DNA of 64,000 bases from Allomuricauda sp. (GTDB lineage: Bacteria; Bacteroidota; Bacteroidia; Flavobacteriales; Flavobacteriaceae): assembly GCA_030148335.1 (NCBI GenBank), contig JASBTQ010000034.1, positions 47,887-111,886 of the forward strand, read 5' to 3'. How positions within the stretch are numbered: position 1 is the stretch's first letter; each line of letters starts with the position of its first letter. Positions 25,189 to 35,611 of this stretch are shown one piece after another. The translations under genes were made by a program, and so were the position numbers. The notes under the pieces were generated by a model. The model had not been told where the DNA came from. It ran no database searches and was given only the letters and a program-made list of their open reading frames with translations.

Positions 25189-28100
25189 CTATCCTTTTTT
25201 GACGACAGGTAAGATTTTTATCAACCTGCCATTTGTGTACACTTTGATAAAATAAATACCTCTTCGGTACGGTTCCATATCGATAAGGGTCGATTCAGTC
25301 CCAATTGGCACATCCAACTGGGAAATTGTTCTCCCTAAGAAGTTATAGACTATAATCTGGACAGTATCATCAATGGGACAACCAAAAGATACATTTACCG
25401 AGCCTACAAACGGATTGGGATAAGCGGTGGCCGTAATCCGGCATCCATCAGATGAGGTGTCACAAGAGCCCAAAGTATCCCCAATGGCCAAGTGGTATTT
25501 AACCGCATATTGTGACACACAGATTTCGCGACCGTTATGGCACATCACCACTTTGGGGTTTCTTGGGTTATTGCCACAGCTTACATCAACGACTTCCACG
25601 GTAATGGTCTCCATAGTGGAACAACCATTTTCATCGGTTACGATTACTTCATAATCTGTGGTCTGTTCGGGGCAAACCGTGATGCTGTTTCCTGTTTCGC
25701 CTGTGCTCCAAACAATTTCATATGCGCCGGTTCCGCCTTCAACGGAAAGTACTTCCAAAGTGGTACAACTTTGAGGTTCATACCCCAAATATACCGTAGT
25801 ATCCCCTGAAGTGGTCATCGTGATCATGTCAGGCTCCGTAATGGTCACTTCTGCCTCAAATTGCTGCAAAAGGGCATCACTCACCATCACGGTATACGAG
25901 CCAGCCCTAAGGCCGGATGCCGTTTGGGTGGTCTGTCCATCACTCCAAACATAGGTATATGGGGCAACACCACCACTAACGGTAACGGTTGCCGTTCCAT
26001 CTGCTTCACCAAAACAGCTTACATCCGTGGATGTAATGGATTCATAGGCGAAAGGTTTGAGCATCAATCGGACGGAAACGGGCAAGTGATCCGATGTGGT
26101 ACTTGCATAATCGTAATCATAGAATTCATAGTGCGATTGGGCTGAATGTTCGATGTATCTTGGCAACACTTCGTCCGTACCTGAAATATGGTCGATCATA
26201 TCCTGTTCGAATACATAGGAACGGAAACCATTTTCACTGAGTGTTGCGGTGAACACACTGTAATTTGCAGCATCGTTCACGTAGTTTTCATAGGTACTTG
26301 CCGTGGTTGAAGTGATATCGGCAACGGTTACGTCCACATCGTCATTATAATCGCCCAATAGGACAAGGTTACGGTCGGCATAGTACACATCCAAGCTATC
26401 TTTGAGCACTTCCACGTCATACTTCCGCATATCATAGCGCAATTGGGCATCGCTGCTTCCATTGGCACGGGCGTGCAAGGCCACAAAATCATAGGTTTCG
26501 GTTTCCCCGTTGATGGTAATATCGGCCGTCATCAAGAAAGGCAATCGCCCACTGGCATAAAAACGGTCCGGTTCGCTTGGATAATCGGTCAAAGCCGAAG
26601 TGTCCCCACCATTGTAATAAGGATGGATGGATGCCAACAAAACTTTGGAATCGGTCACGGTAACGGTCTCTGTATTGTATATGAAACCTACTTTTTGATG
26701 GACCCCTTCTTCATTGGGATAGGAGACCGCAGGGGAAATCACATAATCATAACCGGGGAGTTCACTGACCATTTCCGCAAAAAGGACATCATCGGCGATT
26801 TCTTCCACAGCCAATACATCGGGTTGGAGTTCTGCTATTACCGCTTTTACGCTGTCCTTTTGGATGGTGTCGGAATCTGGGTCTCCCGCTGCAGGTGAAT
26901 TGCCTTCATCGCCAAACCATTCTATGTTCCATGTGGCCACTTCCAATGTGCTGACCTTGTCAACTTCCACAGGAAGTGCCGGTGGCACATAGTCATCTGC
27001 ACAGGCAAGATCGGTCCTGATCCTGGGCAATAATTGGTAGAGTTCAAAATACTTTCCTACAACTCCGATGACCTCACTACAGGTTTCGGGTTGGGCAAGA
27101 CCCACAAGACTTTCCACATCGCCATCGATACGCAGTTCACCTGAACCACTGGTATCGCTCACCACATAGTTGGAATTCCCGAACAAAAGATCTCCAGGTT
27201 TTGGAAACGTCACATCCACTATCCTGACCAATTCAGCTGGGTGTTGGCCCATTTCGGCCAAGGTGATGTCCAAAGGAACAATCGGTTCGTTGGGAGTTCC
27301 GTTGGAAGTGACCTCAATAACCGGACTGATCTGCATCTGTTCGTTGAAAGAGCTTCGCACACCCGTAATGGTAATGGAATCCCCTATCATAAAAACTCCA
27401 TCACCGTGTACTTGCTCATCAAAAATGGCAATGGCCCCTGTTTCATCTTGGATATAGGCAGAACCTGCAAATTGGTCGGTAACGGTCAACACTCCACTAA
27501 GGGTGACCAAAGTACCATCACTTAGAGCACGAGCTTCGGCGATGGTAATCGGTTCTGGATTTTCGTTGTTGCTGCCTCCGCCGTAGGTGCCTATGGGGAA
27601 CGGTAATCCGGCAGTGTCATTTGTTGTGGTATTGTCCAGGACATCGGTGCCACTGTAGGTCCAATTGTCCAGTACAAAGGTACTGCCATCAAGACCTGTC
27701 CCGTTTTTTCGATAGGCCCAGCCATCCACATAGTCCCATGCTTGGCCTGTTCCATCGACATTGATATCCCCAAAGACATCAATTACAGCGCCTTCAAAAA
27801 AGAGTTCAATGGCATCATCACCATTAATCGCTGCTGAGGATGAGATATAGTCAGGGACAAATCCAAAATAGCTTTCAAAACCAGTACTTTCACTGGCAAT
27901 GTAGATAAAGGTACCTCCTGGAACACTTACGGCGGGGAAAGTAAATTCTTCACCATCGGTACCTCCACCGTTATTGGCGGAACCGATTCCGTAGGCACTC
28001 AGATCAGCAATATCATTTGCAACATAGAACTCAATGGCCTTGGGTACACCTCCGGTCAAAGGGCCATCCACAACCCCGGTAATGATGAGGTCTGGACCAT

Positions 28101-29538
28101 AGGCGCCCATAGGAAATGGAGTGGCGGCCGTGTCATTGGTAAGGGCGCCATCCAAGGCATCAATGCCGCTAAAAATCCAATTGTCGATGACAAACGTGCT
28201 TCCATCAGGCCCCGTATCGTCCTTACGATAGGCCCAACCATCCACATGATCCCATACTTGGCCCGAGCCATCCACATTGATGTCACCAAACACATCGATC
28301 ACAGAACCATTGAGAAACAATTCTATGGCATCATCACCATTGATGGCCATGGCCCCAGAAGTATAGTCGGGGGCAAACCCGAAGAAACTTTCAAATCCTG
28401 TAGTTTCAGTGGCCACATAAATGTGTGTGCCTGCTGTAATGGCATCGGCGGGGAAGGTAAATTCTTCCCCATCGGTGCCACCTCCATTGTTGGCCGAACC
28501 CAAACCATAGGCACTGAGATCGGCAATATCTTCCAAAGCGTAAAGTTCCACTCCTTTGGGAACCCCTCCGGTCAAAGGGCCATCATAAACCCCCGTAATG
28601 ATCAAACCCGTTGAAATGGGCGTACTGGAATCGGTACGGGCATCGGTAGCAACTCCTGTGGAATACATCAAACTGGCATCATAGGACCAGATTCGGTAAC
28701 CATAGTTCGTGTTTTCCAAAAGGGCTTGATGTTCAAATGTTGAAGCGCTTCCCACATAAAGTACCGTGGCCCCATTGGGCAATGCATCACCTTCGGAATA
28801 AGGTGTTCCGTCCACTAGGGTTTCAGAAACAGTACCACTTTCAATGGTAGCAACCACAACTGGATTGCTATCGGCATTCAAGGTCCAGGAAAGGGAAATG
28901 CTGGAAGTACCTGTTGATGTGGCTGTAAAATTGGAAACATTGTCCACGGTTGGGGTTACCACTCCACCAAAAGTGCCAATCGGGAATGGATTGGAGGCAG
29001 TGGCATTCTGGGTTTCATTGTCCAACGCATCGGTGCCACTATAGGTCCAATTTTCCAATACAAAGGAGGTGCCATCCGGGCCGGTTCCATTTTTTCGGTA
29101 GACCCAGCCATCCACATAGTCCCATGCCTGTCCGGTTCCATCCACGTTGATGTCGCCAAAAGTATCGATAACGGAACCGTTAAAAAATAGTTCAATAGCG
29201 TCGTCACCATTGATATTCACTGCCGTATCCATGTAATTGGGAGAAAACCCGAAGAAATTGGTGAATTCCACATCTTCGGTAGCTATGTAAATAAAGGTTC
29301 CGGCAGTCACAGCATCGGCGGGAAAGGTAAATTCCTCGCCATCGGTACCACCACCGTTATTTGCAGAACCCAAACCATAGAGGCTGAGATCAGCAATATC
29401 GCTCTGGGCATAGATTTCCACGGCCTTGGGAATGCCCCCGGTAAGGGGTCCGTCCACAATTCCGGTAATTTTCAAATCTTGGGCGGAAGTGCCAAGAACA
29501 ACGAAAAAGAGAAATAGGAGAAAGTAAATTTTCTTCAT
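25189..29538 (-). CDS. Giant secreted endonuclease/exonuclease/phosphatase with triple repeats and T9SS signal
   Basis: 1,449 aa. A signal peptide (MKKIYFLLFLFFVVLGTSAQ) is followed by three near-identical lamin-tail-like modules of about 165-172 residues (21-192, about 310-480, about 482-650; each contains ANNGGGTDGEEFTFPA and NGDDAIELF), a Fn3-like spacer after the first, and an OB-fold module (about 660-830). An EEP nuclease domain spans about 863-1159 with ATWNIEWFGDE, VLAVEEI, LLGDYNDD and SDHLPV (catalytic Asn, Glu, Asp and His all present). An SprB-type repeat (SGGVAPYTYVWSDGQTTQTA) and a T9SS sorting domain (AYPNPFVGSVNVSFG) close it. Probably an extracellular DNase used for nutrition or biofilm DNA. 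Confidence 0.92.
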   Translation of the reverse strand: MKKIYFLLFLFFVVLGTSAQDLKITGIVDGPLTGGIPKAVEIYAQSDIADLSLYGLGSANNGGGTDGEEFTFPADAVTAGTFIYIATEDVEFTNFFGFSPNYMDTAVNINGDDAIELFFNGSVIDTFGDINVDGTGQAWDYVDGWVYRKNGTGPDGTSFVLENWTYSGTDALDNETQNATASNPFPIGTFGGVVTPTVDNVSNFTATSTGTSSISLSWTLNADSNPVVVATIESGTVSETLVDGTPYSEGDALPNGATVLYVGSASTFEHQALLENTNYGYRIWSYDASLMYSTGVATDARTDSSTPISTGLIITGVYDGPLTGGVPKGVELYALEDIADLSAYGLGSANNGGGTDGEEFTFPADAITAGTHIYVATETTGFESFFGFAPDYTSGAMAINGDDAIELFLNGSVIDVFGDINVDGSGQVWDHVDGWAYRKDDTGPDGSTFVIDNWIFSGIDALDGALTNDTAATPFPMGAYGPDLIITGVVDGPLTGGVPKAIEFYVANDIADLSAYGIGSANNGGGTDGEEFTFPAVSVPGGTFIYIASESTGFESYFGFVPDYISSSAAINGDDAIELFFEGAVIDVFGDINVDGTGQAWDYVDGWAYRKNGTGLDGSTFVLDNWTYSGTDVLDNTTTNDTAGLPFPIGTYGGGSNNENPEPITIAEARALSDGTLVTLSGVLTVTDQFAGSAYIQDETGAIAIFDEQVHGDGVFMIGDSITITGVRSSFNEQMQISPVIEVTSNGTPNEPIVPLDITLAEMGQHPAELVRIVDVTFPKPGDLLFGNSNYVVSDTSGSGELRIDGDVESLVGLAQPETCSEVIGVVGKYFELYQLLPRIRTDLACADDYVPPALPVEVDKVSTLEVATWNIEWFGDEGNSPAAGDPDSDTIQKDSVKAVIAELQPDVLAVEEIADDVLFAEMVSELPGYDYVISPAVSYPNEEGVHQKVGFIYNTETVTVTDSKVLLASIHPYYNGGDTSALTDYPSEPDRFYASGRLPFLMTADITINGETETYDFVALHARANGSSDAQLRYDMRKYDVEVLKDSLDVYYADRNLVLLGDYNDDVDVTVADITSTTASTYENYVNDAANYSVFTATLSENGFRSYVFEQDMIDHISGTDEVLPRYIEHSAQSHYEFYDYDYASTTSDHLPVSVRLMLKPFAYESITSTDVSCFGEADGTATVTVSGGVAPYTYVWSDGQTTQTASGLRAGSYTVMVSDALLQQFEAEVTITEPDMITMTTSGDTTVYLGYEPQSCTTLEVLSVEGGTGAYEIVWSTGETGNSITVCPEQTTDYEVIVTDENGCSTMETITVEVVDVSCGNNPRNPKVVMCHNGREICVSQYAVKYHLAIGDTLGSCDTSSDGCRITATAYPNPFVGSVNVSFGCPIDDTVQIIVYNFLGRTISQLDVPIGTESTLIDMEPYRRGIYFIKVYTNGRLIKILPVVKKG

Positions 29539-29629
29539 AGTGTGAGGTTGTAAAGTGTTCAGGTAACTAAAATCTTAAAATTTTGATAAAATCGGATCAC
29601 CACTGAATTAAGAATTCGTTAAGAGGTGG

Positions 29630-29648
29630 TTTTTTCGACGAACTGCAC
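29630..29648 (-). promoter_or_regulatory. 19-bp motif shared with the DUF1800 upstream region
   Basis: TTTTTTCGACGAACTGCAC, 18 of 19 identical to 15952-15970. It lies in the 115-bp gap upstream of the nuclease gene. Confidence 0.4.
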
Positions 29649-29653
29649 TTTAA

Positions 29654-32134
29654 TTATCTAGTTTGAAGAGATTTGACCATACGTTTGATACGGTCGGCCA
29701 ATTTTTCGTTGGACAACTTTTCCCGTAATCGATCGGTGATAATTGGGAAGGAGAACGGGGTAGGTTTTGTGCACTGTTTCCAAACGATTTCCTGTTGGGC
29801 GATGCGTTCCAAGGCCAATCGCAAACGGCCTTCCTCCAACTGGTGTTCAAAAGTTTCGGTATAGGCTTGTTGGTATAAAAGATTATCATCCTCAAAATCC
29901 TTGAACACATCAAACAAAAGCTCAGAACTGCTTTGTAGATGCTTCATTTTCACCCCTTTTTCAGGATAACCAGTGAACACCATACCACTGATTACGGCAA
30001 TATCCCGGAATTTTCGTCGGGCCATCTCGTTGGAGTTCAAACTTTTTTGAAGGTCGGAGAGCATATACTCGGCACTAAACAGGTTGTTGTCCAAAATGGC
30101 TTGTATATCGATGGGTTTGTCCGAAAGTAATTCAAACCCATAGTCATTAAAAGCCAGGGAACAGGTGATAGGCGTCAACAAACTGATGCGATAGGCCAAC
30201 AGACTGCTCATGCCTTCATGAATGGCCCGCCCCTCGAATGGATAAAAGATATGATGATGGCCGTCCGAAGTCTTAAAGGTCTCTATCAAAAATTGATGGG
30301 GCAAGGGGACCAAACTTTCTTCCCGTTGTTTCGCAAACATCGGGGCAAGGGACTGGATCTCGGGGGATTGTTCCTTTTGGGGCAATTCCGCGGTGTACAA
30401 TTCTTGCCGAAGCAATTCCGACATCTTTGCCGAGAAGCTCAACCTACCGCCCATCCAACTGGGTACTTTGTTGGTCCGTTTGGTGGAGTTCACCACGTGC
30501 GCCGACATGCCCTTTATCCGAATGAATTCCAAATTTCGGCCCGCAAAGGTAAAGACATCCCCCGGACTCAATTTTGAAATAAAATACTCCTCAATGGAGC
30601 CAATATACCCTCCCTTTTGGTAGCGCACATGAATAGTGGCATCCCCCACAATGGTCCCGATTTGGAATCGGTGCCGCATGGCAACCATTCGGCTGTTCAC
30701 TTTGAACCTGCCATCCTCTTCCACCTCCACTTTTTTGTACTCGTCGTAACTTTTCAGGCTTTGACTGCCCATCACCAAAAAATTGAGAAGCCATTGCCAT
30801 TGTCCATCGCTGATGGCCTGGAAACAAAAGGTTTGTTTGATTTCTGGGTAGATTTCATCAGGATAAAACCCATCGGAAACTGCCAAGGTGGTCAAGTATT
30901 GAATGAGTACATCAAAACTGTTGAGGTAGGGGATGCGGTCCTCCACGGCGTGGTTCAGAACCGCTTTTTGCATGGCCGAAGCCTCAATGAGTTCCATGGC
31001 ATGTGTAGGCAAAAAATAGATGACACTTTCCTTGCCGGGACGGTGACCGCTACGCCCCGCCCGTTGTAAAAAACGGGCGACACCCTTGGGTCCGCCAATC
31101 TGTACCACGGTCTCGACAGGGGCAAAGTCCACCCCCAAATCCAAGCTGGAAGTGCAGACCACCGCTTTTAAACTTTCATTGCGGATGGCTTGCTCCACCC
31201 AAAGTCGGGTTTCCTTATTGATACTGCCGTGGTGCATGGCAATTTCCCCGGCATATTCAGGGTGTTGTGCCAATATTTTCTGGAACCAGATTTCACATTG
31301 GCTTCGAGTGTTGGTAAAAAGTAAAGTGGTTTTGCTATTGTTGATGATGGGCACCACTTCTTCCAACAGATGCAATCCCAAATGGCCACGCCAGGGAAAA
31401 GTTTCCATTTCCTTGGGGATGATGCTCTTCACCGTGATTTTTTTGTTGATCTCAGCTTTGATCAACACGGAATTTTCCAGTTCTTTGGAGGTTGGCCCCA
31501 ATAAAACTTCCCTAGCCTGTTCCAGATTGCCGATGGTGGCCGAGATGCCCCAAATCCGGAGATTTTTACAAATGGATTTCAATCGGGATAGGCCCAGTTC
31601 CATCTGAACGCCACGTTTGGTGCCCAAAAGTTCATGCCATTCGTCCACTACGATCGCAGAACAATCCTTAAAAAGTTTTGGGTAGTCTTTGGAGGAAAGC
31701 AGTAGATGGAGACTTTCGGGCGTAGTGATCAAAAGATCGGGCATAACGGTCCGCTGTCTAGATCGTTCTTTCGTCGAAGTGTCACCAGTTCGGATGCCCA
31801 CGGTCATTTGGGTGCCCAAATCTTGGGTGATCCGTTCTGCGGATTGTTTGATTTCTTGGGAAAGGGCCCGAAGCGGGGTTATCCAAATGGCTTTTAACCC
31901 TTTCTTGTGCTTGGTTTTGTAATCCGGATGGTTTTGGATGTAATTCAACACAATGGGAAACCAAAGGGCGTAGGTCTTGCCGCTTCCGGTCGGGGCGTTT
32001 AATAGGCCGTGCTTGCCTTCCAGAAAAGCAGTCCAAGTCTCCTTTTGAAATGGAAAGGGGTGCCAACTTTGTTGGTGGAACCAGTTTTCGGCAATATGGA
32101 ACAATTCAGGATCTTTCAGGGGATGGGTGTTCAA
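29654..32134 (-). CDS. Ligase-associated DNA-damage-response DEXH-box helicase
   Basis: 826 aa. The start appears to be TTG (32134); no in-frame ATG precedes the conserved ENWFHQQSWHPFPFQ (Q-motif region). Lhr-type SF2 helicase: Walker A LLNAPTGSGKTYALW (about residue 53), IWITPLRALSQEI, VVDEWHELLG (DEWH box II), SATIGNLEQAREVL, VCTSSLDLGVDFAPV and QRAGRSGHRPG (motif VI). A large Lhr C-terminal region follows. It belongs to the PdeM/ligase/exonuclease repair set. Its neighbours here are a nuclease gene downstream and a TerB-like gene divergent upstream. Confidence 0.92.
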   Translation of the reverse strand: MNTHPLKDPELFHIAENWFHQQSWHPFPFQKETWTAFLEGKHGLLNAPTGSGKTYALWFPIVLNYIQNHPDYKTKHKKGLKAIWITPLRALSQEIKQSAERITQDLGTQMTVGIRTGDTSTKERSRQRTVMPDLLITTPESLHLLLSSKDYPKLFKDCSAIVVDEWHELLGTKRGVQMELGLSRLKSICKNLRIWGISATIGNLEQAREVLLGPTSKELENSVLIKAEINKKITVKSIIPKEMETFPWRGHLGLHLLEEVVPIINNSKTTLLFTNTRSQCEIWFQKILAQHPEYAGEIAMHHGSINKETRLWVEQAIRNESLKAVVCTSSLDLGVDFAPVETVVQIGGPKGVARFLQRAGRSGHRPGKESVIYFLPTHAMELIEASAMQKAVLNHAVEDRIPYLNSFDVLIQYLTTLAVSDGFYPDEIYPEIKQTFCFQAISDGQWQWLLNFLVMGSQSLKSYDEYKKVEVEEDGRFKVNSRMVAMRHRFQIGTIVGDATIHVRYQKGGYIGSIEEYFISKLSPGDVFTFAGRNLEFIRIKGMSAHVVNSTKRTNKVPSWMGGRLSFSAKMSELLRQELYTAELPQKEQSPEIQSLAPMFAKQREESLVPLPHQFLIETFKTSDGHHHIFYPFEGRAIHEGMSSLLAYRISLLTPITCSLAFNDYGFELLSDKPIDIQAILDNNLFSAEYMLSDLQKSLNSNEMARRKFRDIAVISGMVFTGYPEKGVKMKHLQSSSELLFDVFKDFEDDNLLYQQAYTETFEHQLEEGRLRLALERIAQQEIVWKQCTKPTPFSFPIITDRLREKLSNEKLADRIKRMVKSLQTR

Positions 32135-32229
32135 CGTTGTACTTGGATTGAAAATTACGAATTTCTTTTATGGGGATTTGCCTTCCTTTTTTACGATAAG
32201 ATTTATATTTGTGCCACAAAATTTGAGAT

Positions 32230-32658
32230 ATGCCGATTCTAGATCTATACGAGCACGGAGACCACAGGACTAACTTGGCCCACTTTGCCACTTTGGCCAG
32301 TTTGGCTTCCATTGATGGAGAGATCAACTCCGAAGAACGGGCAATACTGCAAAAGTTTGCCTTCAAGTTGGACATTACAGAGGCTGAGTTCAAGGAGGTC
32401 ATGAAGAAAGAGAACAAATATCCCATTGAGACCCCGCACAGTGGGGAGAAAAGGTATCAGCGTTTGTACGATTTTTTCCAGATTATTTTTTCGGACCACG
32501 ACATTGACGATCAGGAGCGGCGAATGGTCGAGAAATATGCCATTGGTCTTGGGTTCTCTCCCAAAAAGGCCTCCCATATCATTGACAAATCCATAGCCAT
32601 CTTCAAGGGCAAGATTGCCTTTGATGACTATCACACGATCGTTAAAAGGGAAGACTAG
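32230..32658 (+). CDS. TerB-family protein
   Basis: 142 aa, all helical, with the TerB acidic signature: [20 protein letters not shown] (residues about 21-40) and a second [19 protein letters not shown] (about 88-107). TerB-like domains bind metal and occur in stress and co-chaperone contexts. A TATATTTG -7 box at 32205-32212 lies just before the ATG, though the -33 element is poorly spaced. Its stop overlaps that of fbp on the other strand by 4 bp. Confidence 0.85.
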   Translation: MPILDLYEHGDHRTNLAHFATLASLASIDGEINSEERAILQKFAFKLDITEAEFKEVMKKENKYPIETPHSGEKRYQRLYDFFQIIFSDHDIDDQERRMVEKYAIGLGFSPKKASHIIDKSIAIFKGKIAFDDYHTIVKRED

Positions 32659-33662
32659 TACTTTGACATAAACTCTTCGGCCTTTTCCACCATTTTTTTG
32701 CTTCCGCAGAAAAAGGGCACCCTTTGGTGGAGTTCTGTAGGCTGGATGTCCAGAATACGCCTGAACCCATCGCTGGCCTTACCGTTGGCCTGTTCCGCCA
32801 AAAAGGCCATGGGGTTGCATTCGTACAACAAACGAAGCTTTCCGTTTTGCACTTTGCTGCTCTTGGGGTACATATAGATGCCCCCCTTGATCATGTTCCG
32901 GTGAAAATCCGATACCAATGATCCAATATATCGAGAGGTGTAGGGCCTGTCCCCTTCCTCCATTTGGCAATATTTGATATAGTCTTTCACCCCTTGCGGA
33001 AAATGGATGTAGTTCCCTTCGTTCACCGAATAAATCTGGCCATTTTCAGGGAATTGCATGTTGGGGTGGGACAGATAAAAAGTTCCTAGGGCAGGATTCA
33101 GGGTAAAACCGTTTACACCATCACCCGTGGTATAGACCAGCATGGTGGATGTACCATAGATGATATAGCCCGCCGCAATCTGGTTTTTTCCCGGTTGAAG
33201 AAAATCCTCCAAGGTCACAGGGGTCCCTACGGGGGTAATTCTCCTGTAAATGGAAAAAATGGTACCCACGGAAACGTTCACATCAATGTTCGAGGAGCCA
33301 TCCAAAGGATCGATGAGTACTACGTATTTATTTTGGTGCTGTTTGTCAAAACTGTTGATGCTGATAAAATCATCCTCTTCCTCGGAGGCAATTCCACACA
33401 CGATTTCCCGATTTTTTAGCGTCTGAATAAACTTTTCATTGGCCAGGACATCCAGCTTCTGTTGGTCCTCCCCCTGGACATTCGTGTCTCCTGCATTGCC
33501 AATGATGTCCACAAGTCCAGCCTTGTTCACTTCGTGGTTGACCACTTTGGCGGCCAATCGGATGCCGTTCAGCAAGCGGGAAAGTTCCCCTGAGGTGTAT
33601 TGAAACGAATTTTGATTGGCGATAATGAACTCACCCAAGGTGCGGTGTTGTTTTTCAAACAT
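32655..33662 (-). CDS. fbp: Class I fructose-1,6-bisphosphatase
   Basis: 335 aa from the ATG at 33662. Metal-site motifs: ASEEEDD, then [20 protein letters not shown] (DPLDGSS signature), and GGIYMYPKS plus [20 protein letters not shown] for substrate binding. It hydrolyses fructose-1,6-bisphosphate to fructose-6-phosphate in gluconeogenesis. Single gene, divergent from the GNAT/aspartate-kinase pair. Confidence 0.97.
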   Translation of the reverse strand: MFEKQHRTLGEFIIANQNSFQYTSGELSRLLNGIRLAAKVVNHEVNKAGLVDIIGNAGDTNVQGEDQQKLDVLANEKFIQTLKNREIVCGIASEEEDDFISINSFDKQHQNKYVVLIDPLDGSSNIDVNVSVGTIFSIYRRITPVGTPVTLEDFLQPGKNQIAAGYIIYGTSTMLVYTTGDGVNGFTLNPALGTFYLSHPNMQFPENGQIYSVNEGNYIHFPQGVKDYIKYCQMEEGDRPYTSRYIGSLVSDFHRNMIKGGIYMYPKSSKVQNGKLRLLYECNPMAFLAEQANGKASDGFRRILDIQPTELHQRVPFFCGSKKMVEKAEEFMSKY

Positions 33663-33772
33663 GAAAGGTTGTTTTATTTGTGGACAAATATCGTGCATTT
33701 TGTGAAACTACAACGATTTCGCTACTGTCAATTTTTGTAATTTTATAACTTTGAGTTTTATTTGTAACAATT

Positions 33773-34255
33773 ATGGAATACATGATCAGAGATGCCCGAC
33801 CCGACGACATGGAGCAAGTATTGGCCCTTGTCCAGGAACTGGCCGATTTTGAAAAGGAACCCGATGCCGTTGAAATCACCAAGGAGGATTTGGTGAAAGA
33901 TGGTTTTGGCGAAACCAAGCTGTTCCATTGCTTTGTGGCCGAGACGGATGGGGGCATAGCCGGAATAGCCTTGGTCTATCCACGCTACTCCACTTGGAAA
34001 GGTCCTGCCATCCATTTGGAAGATCTGATCGTTTCCAAAAAAATGAGGGGAAGCGGCCTTGGAACTGCTTTGTTGGACGAGGTGGTGCGGTATGGCCATG
34101 GTCTTGGCGTGAAGCGGATATGTTGGGAGGTCCTGGACTGGAACGAGCCTGCCATTGCATTTTATGAGAAAAAAGGCGCCAATGTGCTACGGGATTGGGA
34201 TGTGGTGCAATTGGACGAGAACGGAATCAAAAAATATATGGAAAGTCTAAACTGA
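33773..34255 (+). CDS. GNAT-family N-acetyltransferase
   Basis: 160 aa; a second ATG three codons in (MIRDARPDD) may be the true start. Acetyl-CoA loop: SKKMRGSGLGTALLDEVVRY (R/Q-x-x-G-x-G/A, about residues 87-106), followed by WNEPAIAFYEKKGA, typical of diamine/spermidine-acetyltransferase-like GNATs. TAACTTTG at 33746-33753 looks like a -7 promoter box. The aspartate kinase gene follows after 27 bp, so the two are probably one operon. Confidence 0.9.
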   Translation: MEYMIRDARPDDMEQVLALVQELADFEKEPDAVEITKEDLVKDGFGETKLFHCFVAETDGGIAGIALVYPRYSTWKGPAIHLEDLIVSKKMRGSGLGTALLDEVVRYGHGLGVKRICWEVLDWNEPAIAFYEKKGANVLRDWDVVQLDENGIKKYMESLN

Positions 34256-34282
34256 TTTTTCCTAAAAAACAATAGACCTTAC

Positions 34283-35533
34283 ATGAGAGTTTTTAAGTTT
34301 GGGGGTGCCTCGGTGAAGGATGCGGAAGGGGTGCAGAATGTAGTGAAGGTGTTGAAAGAGGTAGGCTACCAAGATACTCTCGTGGTCATCTCTGCCATGG
34401 GAAAGACCACCAATGCCATGGAAAAGGTGGTAGAGGCCTATTTTAATGACAAGAACGGACTGTCTGCAGCCATTCAGGAAGTAATCGATTATCACAATGG
34501 GATTTTGTCCGATCTGTTCAAAAACCCCAAGCACCCCATCTATGATAGAGTAAAACTACTCTTCGAAGAAGTGAAGGGCTTTTTGACCTGGAACAAGTCT
34601 CCCAAATACGGTTTCGTATATGATCAAGTGGTAGGGTATGGAGAACTGTTCTCCACTACCATCATGAGTGCCTACTTGAACGAGGTGGGTCTTTCCAATA
34701 CCTGGCTGGATGTGCGGAACTTGATCAAAACGGACAATAACTATCGGGATGCCCAGATCAATTGGGAACGTACCCAAGCCGAGGTGTCGTCCAAAGTGGA
34801 TATGTCCAAATTGAACATCACGCAGGGCTTTTTGGGTAGCGATGACAACAATTTTACCACCACCTTGGGCCGTGAGGGATCGGACTACACCGCAGCCATT
34901 TTGGCCTATTGCCTCAATGCCGAATCCGTGACCATCTGGAAGGATGTTCCTGGTGTGCTGAACGCAGACCCAAGAAATTTTGAAGAGGCACAGTTGTTGG
35001 ACCTGATTTCCTATCGTGAGGCCATTGAACTGGCTTTTTACGGAGCTTCGGTGATCCACCCCAAAACACTGCAGCCCTTGCAACGAAAAGAGATTCCCCT
35101 ACACGTAAAATCGTTTATCAACCCAAGGGATAAGGGGACCACAGTGGGCAAAGGAGTGGGGATCGTTCCGAAAGTGCCCTGTTTCATCGTAAAAAAGAAC
35201 CAAGTGTTGCTGAAACTTTCCACGTTGGATTTTTCCTTCATCGTTGAGGACAGCATCAGTGAAATATTCAAATTGTTCCATGATCATAGGTTGAAGGTGG
35301 ACCTCATCCAGAATTCGGCCATCAGTTTTTCGGTCTGCTTGGACAACAAGTTCAATGGACTGAACCCCATGCTGGAAGAATTGAAACGAAAGTTCAAAGT
35401 GGTCTGCCACGAAGATGTATCGCTCTACACCATCCGCCATTTTGATGACGATGCGGTGAAATCCCTACAGAACGGAAAATCAGTACTTGTGGAGCAAAGG
35501 GGCAAGGAAACGGTACAACTTGTTGTAAAATAA
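34283..35533 (+). CDS. lysC: Aspartate kinase
   Basis: 416 aa, monofunctional. Nucleotide-site start FKFGGASVKDAEGVQNVVKV (Ala replaces the usual Thr of KFGGTS), then GFLGSDDNNFTTTLGREGSD and VTIWKDVPGVLNADPR. The C-terminal 120 residues (VLLKLSTLDFSFIVEDSISE onward) are ACT regulatory domains. It phosphorylates aspartate, the first step to lysine, threonine and methionine. It follows a GNAT gene by 27 bp. Confidence 0.95.
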   Translation: MRVFKFGGASVKDAEGVQNVVKVLKEVGYQDTLVVISAMGKTTNAMEKVVEAYFNDKNGLSAAIQEVIDYHNGILSDLFKNPKHPIYDRVKLLFEEVKGFLTWNKSPKYGFVYDQVVGYGELFSTTIMSAYLNEVGLSNTWLDVRNLIKTDNNYRDAQINWERTQAEVSSKVDMSKLNITQGFLGSDDNNFTTTLGREGSDYTAAILAYCLNAESVTIWKDVPGVLNADPRNFEEAQLLDLISYREAIELAFYGASVIHPKTLQPLQRKEIPLHVKSFINPRDKGTTVGKGVGIVPKVPCFIVKKNQVLLKLSTLDFSFIVEDSISEIFKLFHDHRLKVDLIQNSAISFSVCLDNKFNGLNPMLEELKRKFKVVCHEDVSLYTIRHFDDDAVKSLQNGKSVLVEQRGKETVQLVVK

Positions 35534-35611
35534 GTACTTCCATTCACATACAGGGCCTAAAAAGACAATGGCCGTAATTTTCTATCTTTACCCCTCCTAA
35601 ACAATATATGC

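Noticed and set aside
27580..29478. Possible CRISPR or short tandem repeat array
   Set aside because: The repeats are about 500-bp protein modules in one reading frame, not short direct repeats with spacers.
35608..35611. Alternative ATG just before olsF
   Set aside because: Out of frame with the acyltransferase; the ATG at 35612 gives the family N-terminus.
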